Assembly: GCF_036669915.1 (NCBI RefSeq)
Contig: NC_089319.1
Span: 10,091,080-10,155,079 of the forward strand
Direction: 5' to 3'
DNA: 64,000 nucleotides
From: Pocillopora verrucosa
Lineage: Eukaryota; Cnidaria; Anthozoa; Scleractinia; Pocilloporidae
The notes beneath the pieces were generated by a model. It saw nothing but the letters and a program-made list of their open reading frames with translations. It ran no database searches and was not told the DNA's origin. This document shows, piece after piece, positions 36,705-64,000 of this stretch (the stretch's first letter is position 1; each line of letters starts with the position of its first letter). The translations under genes and the position numbers were made by a program.

Positions 36705-37040
36705 GCCGCTTTCTTATGACTTGATGGGGTGTTTATTCGAGGTTTTGTTTTGTTAATTTTGTTTTTTTAAGTGTGGCCAAATCAATGGGCGGCTTTTAAT
36801 CGAGTATGACGGTGATGAGCAATTTCACGCTACGACAAGAGTTCACAAAATATTCTTCACCTCAATCTCCCGCCACGCTAACAAATAAAATATAATTGAA
36901 AAAAAATGTGAGGAATTTCGAACTTTCTGAGAAAATACAATCCGCGAAATATTGCAAGATAACCTGCCTATTGCCATAAACCTTATTTAGCTCCGAAAGG
37001 CATAACTTCAGGTAGTTCTTAGCCTTCAGAGCAGGCGTAA

Positions 37041-37203
37041 TTTTGGCGGTCGAGTGCTCAGCATCTTCTTGGCGAAAGTTATGGCCGCTTCTTAGGGCGG
37101 AAGACTAAGGAGAGAAATAAATTTGTACCAAGAGGGTGAGTGACGGTCAAAAATAAGCAGAGGATTGGGAGTGGGGGAGTGCAGGGCAGGCATAATTTTG
37201 GCG
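37041..37203 (+). promoter_or_regulatory. Two E2F-like motifs upstream of the kinesin gene
   Basis: TTTTGGCGGT at 37041-37050 and TTTTGGCGAC at 37196-37205 resemble E2F binding sites (TTTSGCGC type). They sit in similar contexts (CAGGC.TAATTTTGGCG). Mitotic kinesins are usually cell-cycle controlled, so this is plausible, but the repeated context could also be part of a dispersed repeat. Confidence 0.3.
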
Positions 37204-37500
37204 ACTGTCGACTCTATTTCCAAACAGACATGGACGGTTGAATAAACGTTCGCGAGCTTCCCAGCGCCAACTCGCCCTAATAGGACGCCTATGCTGTAGG
37301 TTAGGGAGTTCTTGTCTCCCCTCCCACTCCCCCGGTACGTAACAAAAACCGCTTTATAATTTTTGACCAATCCGGAAAGAGTTTACTGAAACGTTCGAAA
37401 TTCAAATTTGTTGTCGTATGGATGCTTGGCCGATCAATCGCCTAATGAAAGAGCGACAAGGAGAGAATTTTAAAGCGTATTTTAAATTATAAAAAGCAAG

Positions 37501-53422
<15,922 letters not shown>

Positions 53423-53933
53423 AATTAATTCAGCACAACAATATAGTACTTATCAGCAATAATGAGGATCATTCTTGACTATAATTTGGATGTATGTATA
53501 TAACCTTGGTTTTACAAATGCAGCTGTAATTTAAAGCAACAACCAAAATAATGTCACTCTGTGATTTCAGGCTAGTTCTTCTTTTTTTAAAATGTCACTT
53601 TTAGCTGCCACTATTAGCAATATTTCAAGTTGACTTTTTTTCCCACTGTGTAAATTTACCTCAGAAGTTATAGAATTTTGTAAATGCTTTGTATGGTTGT
53701 TCACAAGTTGAGAGTATTTTAATTTTATTAATGGGTTGCTTGGAAAGGAACTTGGCAGAAATTTAGAAATGTGAACATACCATTTGGATTTAAATATTTT
53801 TAAAAAATTATTTTTCATACATGTCTCTTTCAATGTGAAGGCTAGAAATGGTTGATGAACTGTAGCCAGGAAATTTTGAATAGGAAAACTAACAAACTCA
53901 TTGCTTTGTTAAAGTCAGTTGTAAAAGGAAGAC

Positions 53934-53939
53934 AATAAA
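53934..53939 (+). terminator. Candidate poly(A) signal of the kinesin gene
   Basis: AATAAA lies about 510 bases after the kinesin stop codon. Confidence 0.4.
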
Positions 53940-53989
53940 ATTACAACTTCAGGAGACTTTGCCAATATATGATTCTAATAAAAAAACTG

Positions 53990-54130
53990 TGGTGCTGGGA
54001 CAAGATAATTTGGCTTTATCAATTGAGTCTATAAATTGTAAATTGGCTACTATTGATAGCTTTTATTAGAAACTCTTTATGGTGGCTAATTTACATCATC
54101 AAATCAGTTGATGAAACCAGATTATCTTGT
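53990..54130 (+). repeat. Dispersed repeat with GGTGGCTAATTTACAT core
   Basis: It shares CTTTATGGTGGCTAATTTACAT and the following ATCAA.TCAGTTGAT text with 61727-61935, where the match runs on to CACAGCACCACAGT. Confidence 0.55.
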
Positions 54131-54136
54131 CATACT

Positions 54137-54389
54137 TAATCCTTTAACTCCCAAGATCTCATTAGTAATTCTCCTTACTGTCTGCCATACAGTTCTTGTT
54201 ATGTTGGTTTGGAGAATTTTATATTGGATCAACCAATAATCCCCTAATTGATATTTTTCTTTATTGTCATTATTTGTCTGCTTGATATTGTAAGGAGATA
54301 ATTGATATTTTTCTTTATTGTTATTATTTGTCTGCTTGATATTGTAAGGAGAAATTCTGTCTTGGTCACGCATGAGAGTTAAAGGGTTA
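54137..54389 (-). repeat. Inverted-repeat element, subfamily 1, with internal duplication
   Basis: This is the reversed form of the copies at 41637 and 61111. A block of about 60 bases starting TTGATATTTTTCTTTATTG is present twice in tandem, which explains the greater length (253 bases). Confidence 0.8.
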
Positions 54390-55463
54390 TAGGGTATATC
54401 TACAGCTGAGATGTGAAAACAAAGAAGGTGAACATTTAGTTAACCTTATTTGTCTTCACATGTCAGCTGTTGGAAGGAGAAAATTACCTGACTTACAAGT
54501 TACTACTGACAGAATTTTTAATATTGGTGTTTCAATCTTAATGACAACAGTGATCACCTTAAACTTGGGGGATTTCAATAAAAATTTCACAGATGAAAAT
54601 CAGTGATAATGACAGTGCTCAACATTCTTATGATTCCACATCATTATTTTCAAGTTGATGTATGTTAAATGTTGCCAGGTTGCCGCATGTCATATATTAG
54701 CCTAAATAATTTACCATCCTCAAAAAGAGAAGGTGTGGAAAGTTAACTTGCTTAATTTTAAAGAATGATTTCATCACCAAAACGAAATCTAAACTAAAAT
54801 TATAAATGCTATAGTAAATATTCTCTGCATGTCACAATGTATTATCATCCTATGCATTTAAAGTTATGCACACTTCTCCCTGTAAACAAACCCCTGCCTT
54901 CTTCTCTAGATAGATTTGAAAAGAAAGACAATAGGTCAATGAAATGTTGATTGCATCATTACAATCTTCTTTTTTCATTAGGGAGCATTTCATTCATCCC
55001 CCCTTATTCAAAAAAGATTTTAATAATACATTGACAGAAGGCTGGTTATATGGTTAGATAAACATTGCAGTAGAAATCATTGCTACTCAGAAAACTGAAG
55101 TTATCATGTTGTACATTATAATTAAAAAAACTTACTTGAATCAATTTTTAGATTCATATAACACTGACAATCCATTTTATAAACCCATAACAAAGCTGCC
55201 TATCTAGGGCTGTGAGTGATTCTGAGTTCAAATATGTCAGTAGGGCTGTGTGAATGTCATCAGCTTTAAATTTTGCACCTAAAAAAAAAATTGCAACATT
55301 GGAAAGTTTTATTTACAATTAGTTACTTGAGAAAAATGTTTACTAATGAAATAGCATTATTAAAAAAACTATGTGGGTAAATTCAACATAGGCTTGGAAA
55401 AAGGCCTCACATTAAACATTGATGAAACAAATAATTCAATTTTAGCCTGCATCTTATTTAGAT

Positions 55464-55704
55464 GGGCTGGGTTGTTCAAAGGTGGGTTAAGATAACCCAG
55501 GGTTAAAGTGAAATTTGATTTCAGATCTGAAAGCTTAAAAAGAACATTCAGTCTAATTTCATTTGTCTACAATGTTATGATTGAATGTTCTAAAAAGAAT
55601 TGGGAAAATTATCCCTAAACGGCTTTTGAACAGGGAAATATAGAAACCTGGATTAAAATTTTAACCCTGCGTTAGTGCTAATTGGCCTTTGAACAACTGG
55701 GTCC
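55464..55704. mobile_element. 241-bp inverted-repeat element
   Basis: The left end GGGCTGGGTTGTTCAAAGG and the right end CCTTTGAACAACTGGGTCC are inverted relatives, and the homology extends inward over AACCCAGGGTTAA / TTAACCCTGCGTT. Confidence 0.75.
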
Positions 55705-56015
55705 TAGTGACTATTAACAACCTGTCATAGGTAAGGAAATGAGAGAAGAGTAATTTTCTCCCCCTTTCTCCTCCCTCTCCTCTTCTTTCCCCATCCATCA
55801 CCCCTTTGGTAGCTATTTTCATCCCTCTCCAACCTTCCTCCGCTTCAAAAATTCAAACAGTGGCTGAAACCTTTGCAAAGAAATTTACTTAGTGTTTGCC
55901 TCTCAAAAATATGCTAATTCAATTTGAAAATATGTATTTAATAATAATTAAATTAAAATGCCTAACTAAAGGTGGTTAGTTACATGCAAAGAACAAGACT
56001 GTGAGGTCAGTGTTC

Positions 56016-59000
56016 TTAAACCTTGCTGACACTTTGTTCCTCACCTTTCAACCCCTGGACAAGCTTTGTAAGGAGTGTACACATTTCCTTGTCTTCACAC
56101 TGGATATTAACATCTTCAACTAAACCATGGTAAGAAGTGATTTCTGCCAACTGCAAAAAATTCATATGATTATCTTTTCTAATTGACCAAAGAAAAAGTT
56201 AAAATAACACCAGCCAAGGAGTAAAATTACGTATTAAAAGGCCGATCAGCCAACAGAGCCAAAGATTGTGGCCAGGCTCAAGTCCCACTTGAACAACCAT
56301 GACGACAATCGCTCACCCTTGTCACATTGAAAAGGGGAATAAATTGTTCCTGTCTCTACAAAACATCCTCCCACAGCAAGCAAATTTACACATTAAAACC
56401 AAGCTTGCAAGTGTAATCTCAAGTGGACTTAGCAAAAGTGAGGGAGAATTCTTGTTAGTTCAGATTGTCAAATCATTAGGTAAAATCACTGCAAGATCTG
56501 ATTTATTTGGTAATTCTCCCCTCTAACTGCCTTAAATTTCCTTGTAAATTAGTTAAGAGAATTTAACATATTTCAACAGCAAAACACTCTGCAGCAGACT
56601 GGTTTATCTATTCTAATCATGTACGAAATACTGTTGCTGTAAGCAGAAATTTTAATCAAAGTACTGAAACTGTTCCTCTTTTCTCCTGAACCTTCGCATC
56701 CTCTCTCACCCCCAAATTACCAGTTATTCATATGGAACATTACTGAGAAAAAGAAAAAAGAATAAGAAATGAAGACTCTTATACTGTGGTCTGGTCTATT
56801 TCATTAGTACTAATAAGCTGATTGGGGAGGTAAGATCATATAGTGATGAATACAGTTTCCATAATTGCCTTTACCAACTTATGTAAATTCTTACAAATGT
56901 ACTTTCGAAATGAAGGCCACACTCACCATGTGTCTGGCTGATAAAGTTGTTGAAAAAGTTACACTGAATCTTGGAGTTTTTCCATAAATCCAGTTCCACT
57001 CCTAATTAAAAATAATGAAATAGGAAAGAGTGAATTGTATTTTAAAAGTAAAGACTGGAATCAATAACACCTCCCCATAATCTCAGTTTTTACAGGTTCA
57101 CAGCCCTGTTTCTAGCCAAACAAAAACTTTTAAGACAAAAAGAGTTTTCTGTACAGCAAGGGAGGCACAATGGAACAACTGTTTGCATTCCACTATTCGG
57201 CCCCAGATTAAATTCCCAGTCCAAATAACTGTATAAGTTCATTCTTGTTCTCCAGAGACATTTAGCAAGCCAACTGTTGAAAAAAACAGTTGGTTGTAGA
57301 AAAACTGGGAAAGAAGTAAAGTACCTGAAGGGCACAAGCATCTGTTCTAATAATATTTATCCCCTTTGCTTGCAAAAAGAAAACTGTCACCATCCCTCAT
57401 CATTGAGACGGCCAAGACAAGATGAACCACTTCACATTTACATGAAATTTCACTTTTCCTAGACTTCCTTCAAAGATGGAAGAAAATACATTCTTTCAAA
57501 AAAAGAATGTATTTCTGATGTAAACAGAGGTGTTAGGAGGAATTTTGTCAGTCTGGACCAGCTTTTGTCCCAAGAAAAAAAACATGTCTTCCAGATAGAG
57601 GTGTCTCTGGCAAATTTTCCCTAACTCAAATTTAAATTCCCTGACCTTGAAGAAACTTATTTGTCCTTGAAACCACTTATTGGTTGCTCATGAAAGCAAG
57701 TTAACTTTTGGAACTCTGTAACATACTTCAAGCTCTTTCCTCAGATCCACTATCCCAGGAAATAGTTCATCTTTTGATGGATCAATGTCAACCATCTCTA
57801 TGTTCATCCCAGGAGCATAACTCTGACAGAACATCTGAGCAACTTCTTTTGTGACAGACTCAAAGTGTATTGAGGGATCTTTATTGGATAAGTTCATGAT
57901 GTCTGATTTGACACTTTGGGTTGCTTTACTAGAAATATCTGTCTACAAAAAAAACACAAGTAAATATAAAATAAACAATTAAGATTACAATCAAATCACT
58001 GACATATGCGGTGCTAACCAAAACAGTTCCACCTCAGTAAATAGATTCAGGCCTTGGCAGAGCTGTCAGCAAGAGTTGGTAAATGGCTAAAACTGCTGTC
58101 TGACTTTTTAGCCAGTCATTTTCACTTCATTTTACCATGAGTGTGGGGTAAAGGCTTAAATTATTGAGATAACATCACAGACATTTGTACAGTGGCTATT
58201 TCCCAGTTTTGAGTAGAAATAATACATAATTTACTGATAGCAGGTTTGGACAAACAATTTCAATTGATTCCCTGCTCAGAAAGCCTGGGACATTTTATCA
58301 GTTAGAATAGTTTCCAGTCCTGCGTGTAATCTGACAAAGCAAGGTGGCATTCACAACAACCTGGCAGCCTACCATTTCTTAACTGCCTTCAACTTTCAAA
58401 CTCACTGGTGGCAAACATCTAATTTTATCTAAGAGTGACCAACAGCTAATTTCTCCTTACAATATCACCCCTGAATCACACATTAAGGTCACAAGAATAA
58501 GGAAATGATCACCAACAAAATCATCTCTCGATTGTTAAATTCTCCTTGTCAGCACCATATGAGATTCATAGAGAACAGAATGGAGAATATGCATATTGAT
58601 GTTGGAGAGTAAAAGGTTAAAAGAAACTTACATAACTGGGATGGAGCAGAGATTTGAGTAAGACTTCATCAACATCCAGAAGCAAAGTACAGTGGTGAAA
58701 AGCAATATTTCTCCCAAGCTTAGATGATGTACCTGAGATGTGAATACTCTGTCAAGGACTTAATGGTAACATGAGAGGAAACACATTGCTTCTGTCAGAC
58801 CACTCCTGTACATGTAGTTCAATGCATTCCTGGGAAGGGGTCAAAAGGGCAATAAGGGGATATTTGGGTCAATTTTTGCTGGGTATCTGCTGCTGGCCAC
58901 TCAGAGTTTCTTTCCCTCCCCCCCTCCCCCCCTTCACATCATATTCTATTCCTTGACCAATTAGAGACCCCATCTTAGTCACTTTTGGTAATATAGTAAC

Positions 59001-62000
59001 AACTTTTTAATTGCAAATCTTCCCATTTTTAAATTCCTTCTTCCATATTTTCCTAATCTCCAAATCCTGAAAATTTCTAACTCCATTCTAGTTCCCCTTA
59101 GTCTATTAGAAATACAACCCCTTTATAGTCAATCCAGTCATGAAAATAGAACCTGATGTATTTCAGACCATAGCATAAAAAGGATATTTTAAATTTTCCA
59201 TCAATAAGTATGTCATCTCTAGGAGAAGCTTCAACATCTAGTTTCCATCTTTCACGTAATACTTTCACAATAAGAGCTAAGTTTTCTTTGCGATCGTAGA
59301 GTTCACGAGCAGTAAAGAAAGAGAAATTGACATTTCCTAAATCCTAAAAAATAATCAATCAAAATTTGAACCATATGTAAGTAAAAAAGACCAAACATTT
59401 AAAAATGTTATAAAAATCAGTGCTTTGTTGCAGAAAACTCTATGAACTTTGCCAGACAGCATCTTTTAAAAGGCAGTCCCTAGAGCATTAACATAAAGAC
59501 TTTGGTCTACGACAATGATGATGGCTTCAGTGAAGGAGAAAGTACATCTTTTAGAATCACCTGATATTTGGCATCACAAAACTGGCTTTAAATGACAAAA
59601 AACTGATGTTTAACAAAGACAACTTCAAAGTTTTCACTTGGAGTGAATGGATGGATTGATGTTTGTATGTGGGTTCTTTTGGGGCTCAAAAAAGTGGCAA
59701 AATGGGTGAAAATAGATTTGGAACAATCTTTATACAAAGAGCATTACATGAATGTTAATTAATATGTACCGCACACATGAGTAGTACTTTTTGCACATGC
59801 TGATTGGCTTGTTCAGAAGTGATCAGCAAGTACCATTCACCTCCAGGCAACCAGTGAGAAAAATTACTGCATTATGAGTTAAATATAACTTCCAATAATT
59901 TTTTGGTGTATTGTCCAGAAAAAAACTAATTTTTTTGTGTCTATGTGGTAAATACTAAAGCAATTATTTACCTCAAGAATCAGAGAAAGTGGTGCATATT
60001 CACCTCACTGCTTTGCAGCTCTGTAAATATCCACCACTATTCACCCCCACTTTGGTGGATAATTACTAATTATTTATTCCAAACCTTACTTTATTGAAAG
60101 ACAGAGGAGAGAAAGTCAAACTGAATCACTCACGTGGTAAACTGTCCCACCACCACTTTTCCTCCTTGCCAAATGGACATTAAATTGCTGAAGACTCTTT
60201 AAACTACATTCTGCCCAGGGATTCTGAAGGCAAAAAAAAATTAGGTCTCATCAACATCCATTATTCATTTAATAAAAATATATATCAAAAGTTATGAGAT
60301 GAAATTAATTAAAATAAACAAAACACCCTCTATTTAGCGCAAAGATATGTACATATATATGTCCACCGTCCATGCAAAATAGAGGCTACTGTGTTAATCA
60401 CTCTTCAGATATTTCGCAATGTGTGTGAAAAATATTGACAAACAGCTTACTGTATTCAGCATGGAATGTTTCTCTTTTGAGTGTTATCAGGTACAACTTA
60501 ATGATGAACAAAATAAAGATTTTCCTTCTTCTGTAGTAACCATAAAATCCTCTCTCATCTTGAATAAAATTTGAAACATAGACTTATCATAGTGGACATA
60601 AGGTTTGAATGTTGGAGAATATCCCTTGGGTGATAATCTTAAATATCACCCAGTTTAAGCTGGGGATATTCAGTCACGTGATGTATTTAGAGCAATCAAA
60701 GGCAAGCAAAAATATTTGATGGATCATACTAAAAAATAACCACTTACTATAAGAAAATTGATAACTGTATATTACTAATTTATATCTAAAATCAATCTAT
60801 CAAAAGAGCTATTTTTTAAATGTTAAGTACATATTTTTGAAAATTGTTCACACCATTAACAAGAGGATTCCTTTACTCTAGGCAAAAGGGTGTAGAGAGG
60901 GTGAGCTGAGTTGCTATTTAATGTTTTGAAAAGTCTTCTGACATACTGCTATGTTGACAACCATTATTGAAAGTTAGCTAGAAAGAGTTTATGATAGTAA
61001 GAAATAATTTCCCAAACCTGGTGTCTGCCAATAACTATCTGAAACATAAAGTTCACAATTATTATTTTATTTGTTTTTCATTCATTTGATAATCGTTGGT
61101 CACATATTTTAACCCTTTAACTCCCATGAGTGACCAAGACAGAATTTCTCCTTACAATATCAATACAATATCAACCAGATAAGTGATGAGAATAAAGAAA
61201 AATATCAATTTGGGGATAATTAGTTGATCCAATACTAAATTCTCTGAACTAACATTACATGAATTGTATGGTTAACAGTAAGGAGAATTGCAAATTTGAT
61301 CTGGAAGTTAAAGAGTTAAAAAAACATAAGCTACATCAAATGTGTCTGTATCATAAATTATTAAGATAAAAGTGTGTAGTGTACAAGTATATTAAAAATA
61401 AAAAAGCTGGCACATTTAGAAAACTGCAGCTTGTCTTAACACCCTCAATAAAAATTAAACATTTAAAACTCAGTTGATATCTGTTGACTTTATTCAAGTC
61501 AATGCCTGTTGTTTTTTCTTTTCTTTTCTTTTCTTAACACCCAAATTGACAAAGAAATCTGATGCTATGTAAACATCACTGAAGATATTTAAAGATGTTG
61601 TTCCAACATCACCTTGTTGAATTCTGAAGGTTACTTAATGTAACAGTGTGACAGACACTAGACTGTGGCACCACGTTGCCACTGTAACAACCTTTAAGTG
61701 TGTCAAGATAGTTTGGTTTTATTAGCTGAGTTGATATTTGTAAACTGGGCACCATAAAGAGTTTCAAAGGTGATTTCTTAATCGTTAGCCTTTCATCAGA
61801 GCAAATGACAAGAGGCTAATGCTCAAAGTGTCAGCTTTGAAACTTTTTATGGCGGCCAATTTACATTTATCAACTCCATTGATCAACTGAATTATTTTGT
61901 TATACTCCCCCACCAACACAGCACCACAGTTTCTTTAGAAACTTAATCCCTTTATTCAGTTGTCCTTTAGCTTGTTGTTTTGATATACAGGGGTTCCAAT

Positions 62001-63411
62001 AAAAGTCAGTTATGGGCAGTCAAGCGCCACCTATAGGACTTCTCACTACCATCTGTTTAGCCTGCAATCAGGCTCTCTTGTTTGGATTTTGGCTTATGGC
62101 TCAGCTGCCTATTGCATCTATTGGCAGCTGCTCCTCAATAAAGTCATTGAAATTCCTGGATATGTGACATTAAGTGCCATTCACTGGATTATTTTTAGTT
62201 AAACATGTTTCACTTAATTGGATTTCATAGTGACATAATCAGCTTACCGTGGGTTCATTTCTCCACAAAAAGAGAATTCTCCTATTTGTTAGGTCAGTAT
62301 TAAGATATAACCTATGATGTTCAAGAGAAGAAAAGAAAAACTTCACCTGTAACTCTACAAGTTTGAATATGATTTATGTTTCAAACAATTTGATTTGTAT
62401 AACTACAAGTACTTGTAATTTGGCAGAACCGCAGCTATTGGAACCCTTTGGATTTCACTATTTTAAGTCAATACTAACCACTCATAATAAAGAAAACCTC
62501 GCAAGAGAACCAACCATACAACAAACTTGGCTTTAAGCAGACAGTGCAAGAGTTTAGTAGGTTCATAGATTCAAGGTTGAACATACTTGTAATTTCAAAT
62601 CAGCCTCTATACAGCATGCTCTACCAATTTGACATTTCATTCTCCCGATTACTCCCTTGCCATGTTTTTCACAAGTGTATCGAATAATTATTTATATATA
62701 AACTAAAAATATTTCTAAATTGTACATACCAGTCTTCAAAGGCCAAGTTTTCATAAGGATTCTGGGATATTGACCTATACACTGAAACCTAATTAACACA
62801 AAACAACTAGTTAAATGTATTGGTATAATTAATAATTACCAAACTACCAAACTAAGAAGGTATGTTATCTTGTGTGATGTAAGAGAAATTATATTTATAA
62901 TTATTTTGATGTGGTGAAGATTTTCCAAACCATAAAACAAAAAGAACACTGTGAAGACGAAACACCAGAGATAAAGGAAAGCTTCTGAACATGGGGCATT
63001 ACATTATTTGCTACTTCTATCCCAATCAAGGGGGTAACTGCAGAGAATAGCTCTCTAGAAAAACCGACAGTCGACGAGGAAACTTTGAATCACCCATCAA
63101 AGAAACTTTTATAAAGTGTGCAATGGCTACCCCACCCCATCCCACCCCTGAGAACGTGTGGGGTAAGACTACACGTTGTCAAGTCGTGCCGTAGGATTTT
63201 GCTCATGTATTTGTATGATGTTATATGAGTTTATTTGTGTTACTCTTTGAAAAAGTTAACATTACATGTCAAGAACTGAGTAAAGTCAAGACCAGCGAGT
63301 GATGAAACCAGCAAGCTTTCCAGTACTGACCTCACCTGTCCACTGCGATAAAGCTCGACATTTCAAGTAAGCATATTTGCAGATATTGACCTTGTTAAAA
63401 AGATGGCGCAT
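56016..63411 (-). CDS. LIPT1: Mitochondrial lipoyltransferase LIPT1
   Basis: Ten coding exons join in phase to 330 residues: 63411-63336, 62781-62730, 62311-62248, 61038-61018, 60223-60134, 59343-59188, 58739-58632, 57942-57727, 57001-56927 and 56150-56016. The start ([20 protein letters not shown]) is basic and non-acidic, as expected of a mitochondrial targeting peptide. Family blocks follow in order: [48 protein letters not shown] and [12 protein letters not shown]. The conserved Lys of FKISG is residue 153, the last codon of exon 6. LIPT1 transfers lipoyl groups to the E2 subunits of mitochondrial 2-oxoacid dehydrogenases. The C-terminus is about 40 residues shorter than in mammals (about 373 in total). 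Exon 2 must use the second of two AG acceptors to stay in frame. Confidence 0.9.
58420..58620 (-). repeat. About 200-bp inverted-repeat element, subfamily 2
   Basis: This is the reversed form of the copies at 29179 and 50551 (CTTACAATATCACCCCTGAA, TGCATATTGATGTTGG). It lies in LIPT1 intron 7. Confidence 0.65.
58740..59187 (-). other. Minor-class (U12) AT-AC intron of LIPT1
   Basis: Read on the minus strand the intron begins ATATCCTTT exactly after the FK codon pair and ends AC before ATC TCA GGT. A TCCTTGAC motif, the U12 branch-site consensus, lies about a dozen bases before the AC. No GT donor lies nearby that would keep the conserved FKISG block. All three signals fit a U12-type AT-AC intron. 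Confidence 0.85.
61111..61318 (+). repeat. About 208-bp inverted-repeat element, subfamily 1
   Basis: It begins AACCCTTTAACTCCCATGAG and ends GATCTGGAAGTTAAAGAGTT. It lies in LIPT1 intron 3 and is the closest relative of 41637. Confidence 0.85.
61727..61935. repeat. Foldback repeat in LIPT1 intron 3
   Basis: Arms of about 46 bases at 61727-61772 and 61831-61876 (GAGTTGATATTTGTAAACTG against its inverted form) enclose a 58-base loop. The right arm continues into text shared with 53990-54130. Confidence 0.7.
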
Positions 63412-64000
63412 ATTTTTCTGCAGATTTTATGGCAGTTTCTGCCGCGAAAAACCTTTCGTAGACACCCAAATATACTTTCATCTCTACGCTGAAATTGTGT
63501 CCGCCATTCTGCCAATCTCGTTCCCAGAGCTCGTGCTCTTCCGCAAGAGAACAGAGGAGTGTGACCTTTGATGTGCAAAAATGTGGTCAGGGTTCGTTCG
63601 CGTAGCCTCTCCGTAGTCAAGGCTAGAACTTTCTATAGGATTCGTTGTTTACCACGAGGAATTAAATTTTGGTGGGATTTCACGGATTTGCAACTGTTTT
63701 TGTCTCGTGGAAGCAAATGTTGGTGAAGAACTTGTCTCTTTCGTTCGTCACACAACTCGTGTCACGCAGCAACATACTCCGTTACGTAATTAAGAATCCT
63801 GGCACGTTGAGCAACCTTGAATAAATCGAACAGAAGTTTTGAGTTTACTCAGTAAACTAAACGGTAAGAACTTCGTAAACTAATGCAAGGTGAATAATTT
63901 GTATTCATAAGCCATAAAAGATTGTGTTAGGCAAGGTTTTAGCACTTCTTTGAGCGCTCTATTTGGGGCAGTATTTGTTGTACACATAAAGTTTCTTCTG
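63412..64000. other. Upstream region of LIPT1
   Basis: These bases should hold the LIPT1 promoter and 5' leader. An 85-codon minus-strand frame at 63620-63363 overlaps the first exon in another frame. I see no supported gene to the right edge. Confidence 0.4.

Larger units (their letters stand above)
35484..37500. other. 3' flank of the EF-hand-like gene and upstream region of the kinesin gene
   Basis: There is no supported coding sequence. AATAAA occurs at 36367-36372 and 36699-36704; either could end the upstream transcript. From about 37020 the sequence becomes GC-richer and leads into the kinesin start. Confidence 0.5.
53423..56015. other. Intergenic region between convergent KIF18A and LIPT1 genes
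   Basis: It holds the 3' flank of the kinesin gene, a dispersed repeat, an inverted-repeat element with an internal duplication, and one more element at 55464. I see no supported gene. Confidence 0.5.

Noticed and set aside
62782..62790. First AG acceptor (TTAATTAG) for LIPT1 exon 2
   Set aside because: It puts exon 1 out of phase with the conserved NLAFEDW block; the following TTTCAG keeps the frame open from the ATG.

Overview
This window is animal nuclear DNA, most likely from a scleractinian coral or a close anthozoan relative. It is AT-rich, the genes are split by many canonical GT-AG introns, and single-copy animal genes sit among many short inverted-repeat elements. It also carries a secreted ShK-type (sea-anemone-toxin fold) cysteine peptide gene. 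The anthozoan assignment is inferred from these features and from recalled repeat families. No database search was possible.

Layout from left to right. A Ser/Arg-rich reading frame of unknown family runs off the left edge on the minus strand (1-658). It is followed by diverged local duplications. A complete three-exon SLC49A4 (DIRC2)-like transporter gene lies on the minus strand at 4153-7611. A recent tandem duplication of about 5.4 kb follows (8986-14404 and 15314-20728). Each copy carries an intact three-exon gene for the same predicted secreted ShKT-domain peptide, and a tRNA-derived SINE lies in the spacer. A 641-bp inverted-repeat element precedes an intronless TRIM-type gene (21572-23779). 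The tail of that gene is an array of 57-residue repeats that resemble decayed NHL repeats and continue as broken copies beyond the stop. A dead LINE on the minus strand, with a nested inverted-repeat element, fills 24530-25730.

From 26529 to 35483 an 18-exon plus-strand gene encodes a 619-residue EF-hand-like protein I do not recognise. A 16-exon KIF18A-like kinesin-8 gene (994 residues) spans 37501-53422. Its introns host several elements, including a region of about 4 kb bounded by long inverted repeats. That region contains a broken multi-exon zinc-binding gene on the opposite strand. On the minus strand, 56016-63411 encodes a 330-residue LIPT1-like lipoyltransferase in 10 exons. It includes a 21-nt microexon and an intron with AT-AC ends and sequence signals typical of the minor (U12) spliceosome.

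The genes do not form a functional cluster. They are independent housekeeping, cell-division, metabolic and secreted-peptide genes on one animal chromosome segment. The best candidates for something new are the duplicated ShKT peptide locus, the decayed-repeat TRIM tail, the broken gene between long inverted repeats, the unrecognised EF-hand-like gene and the minor-class intron in LIPT1.
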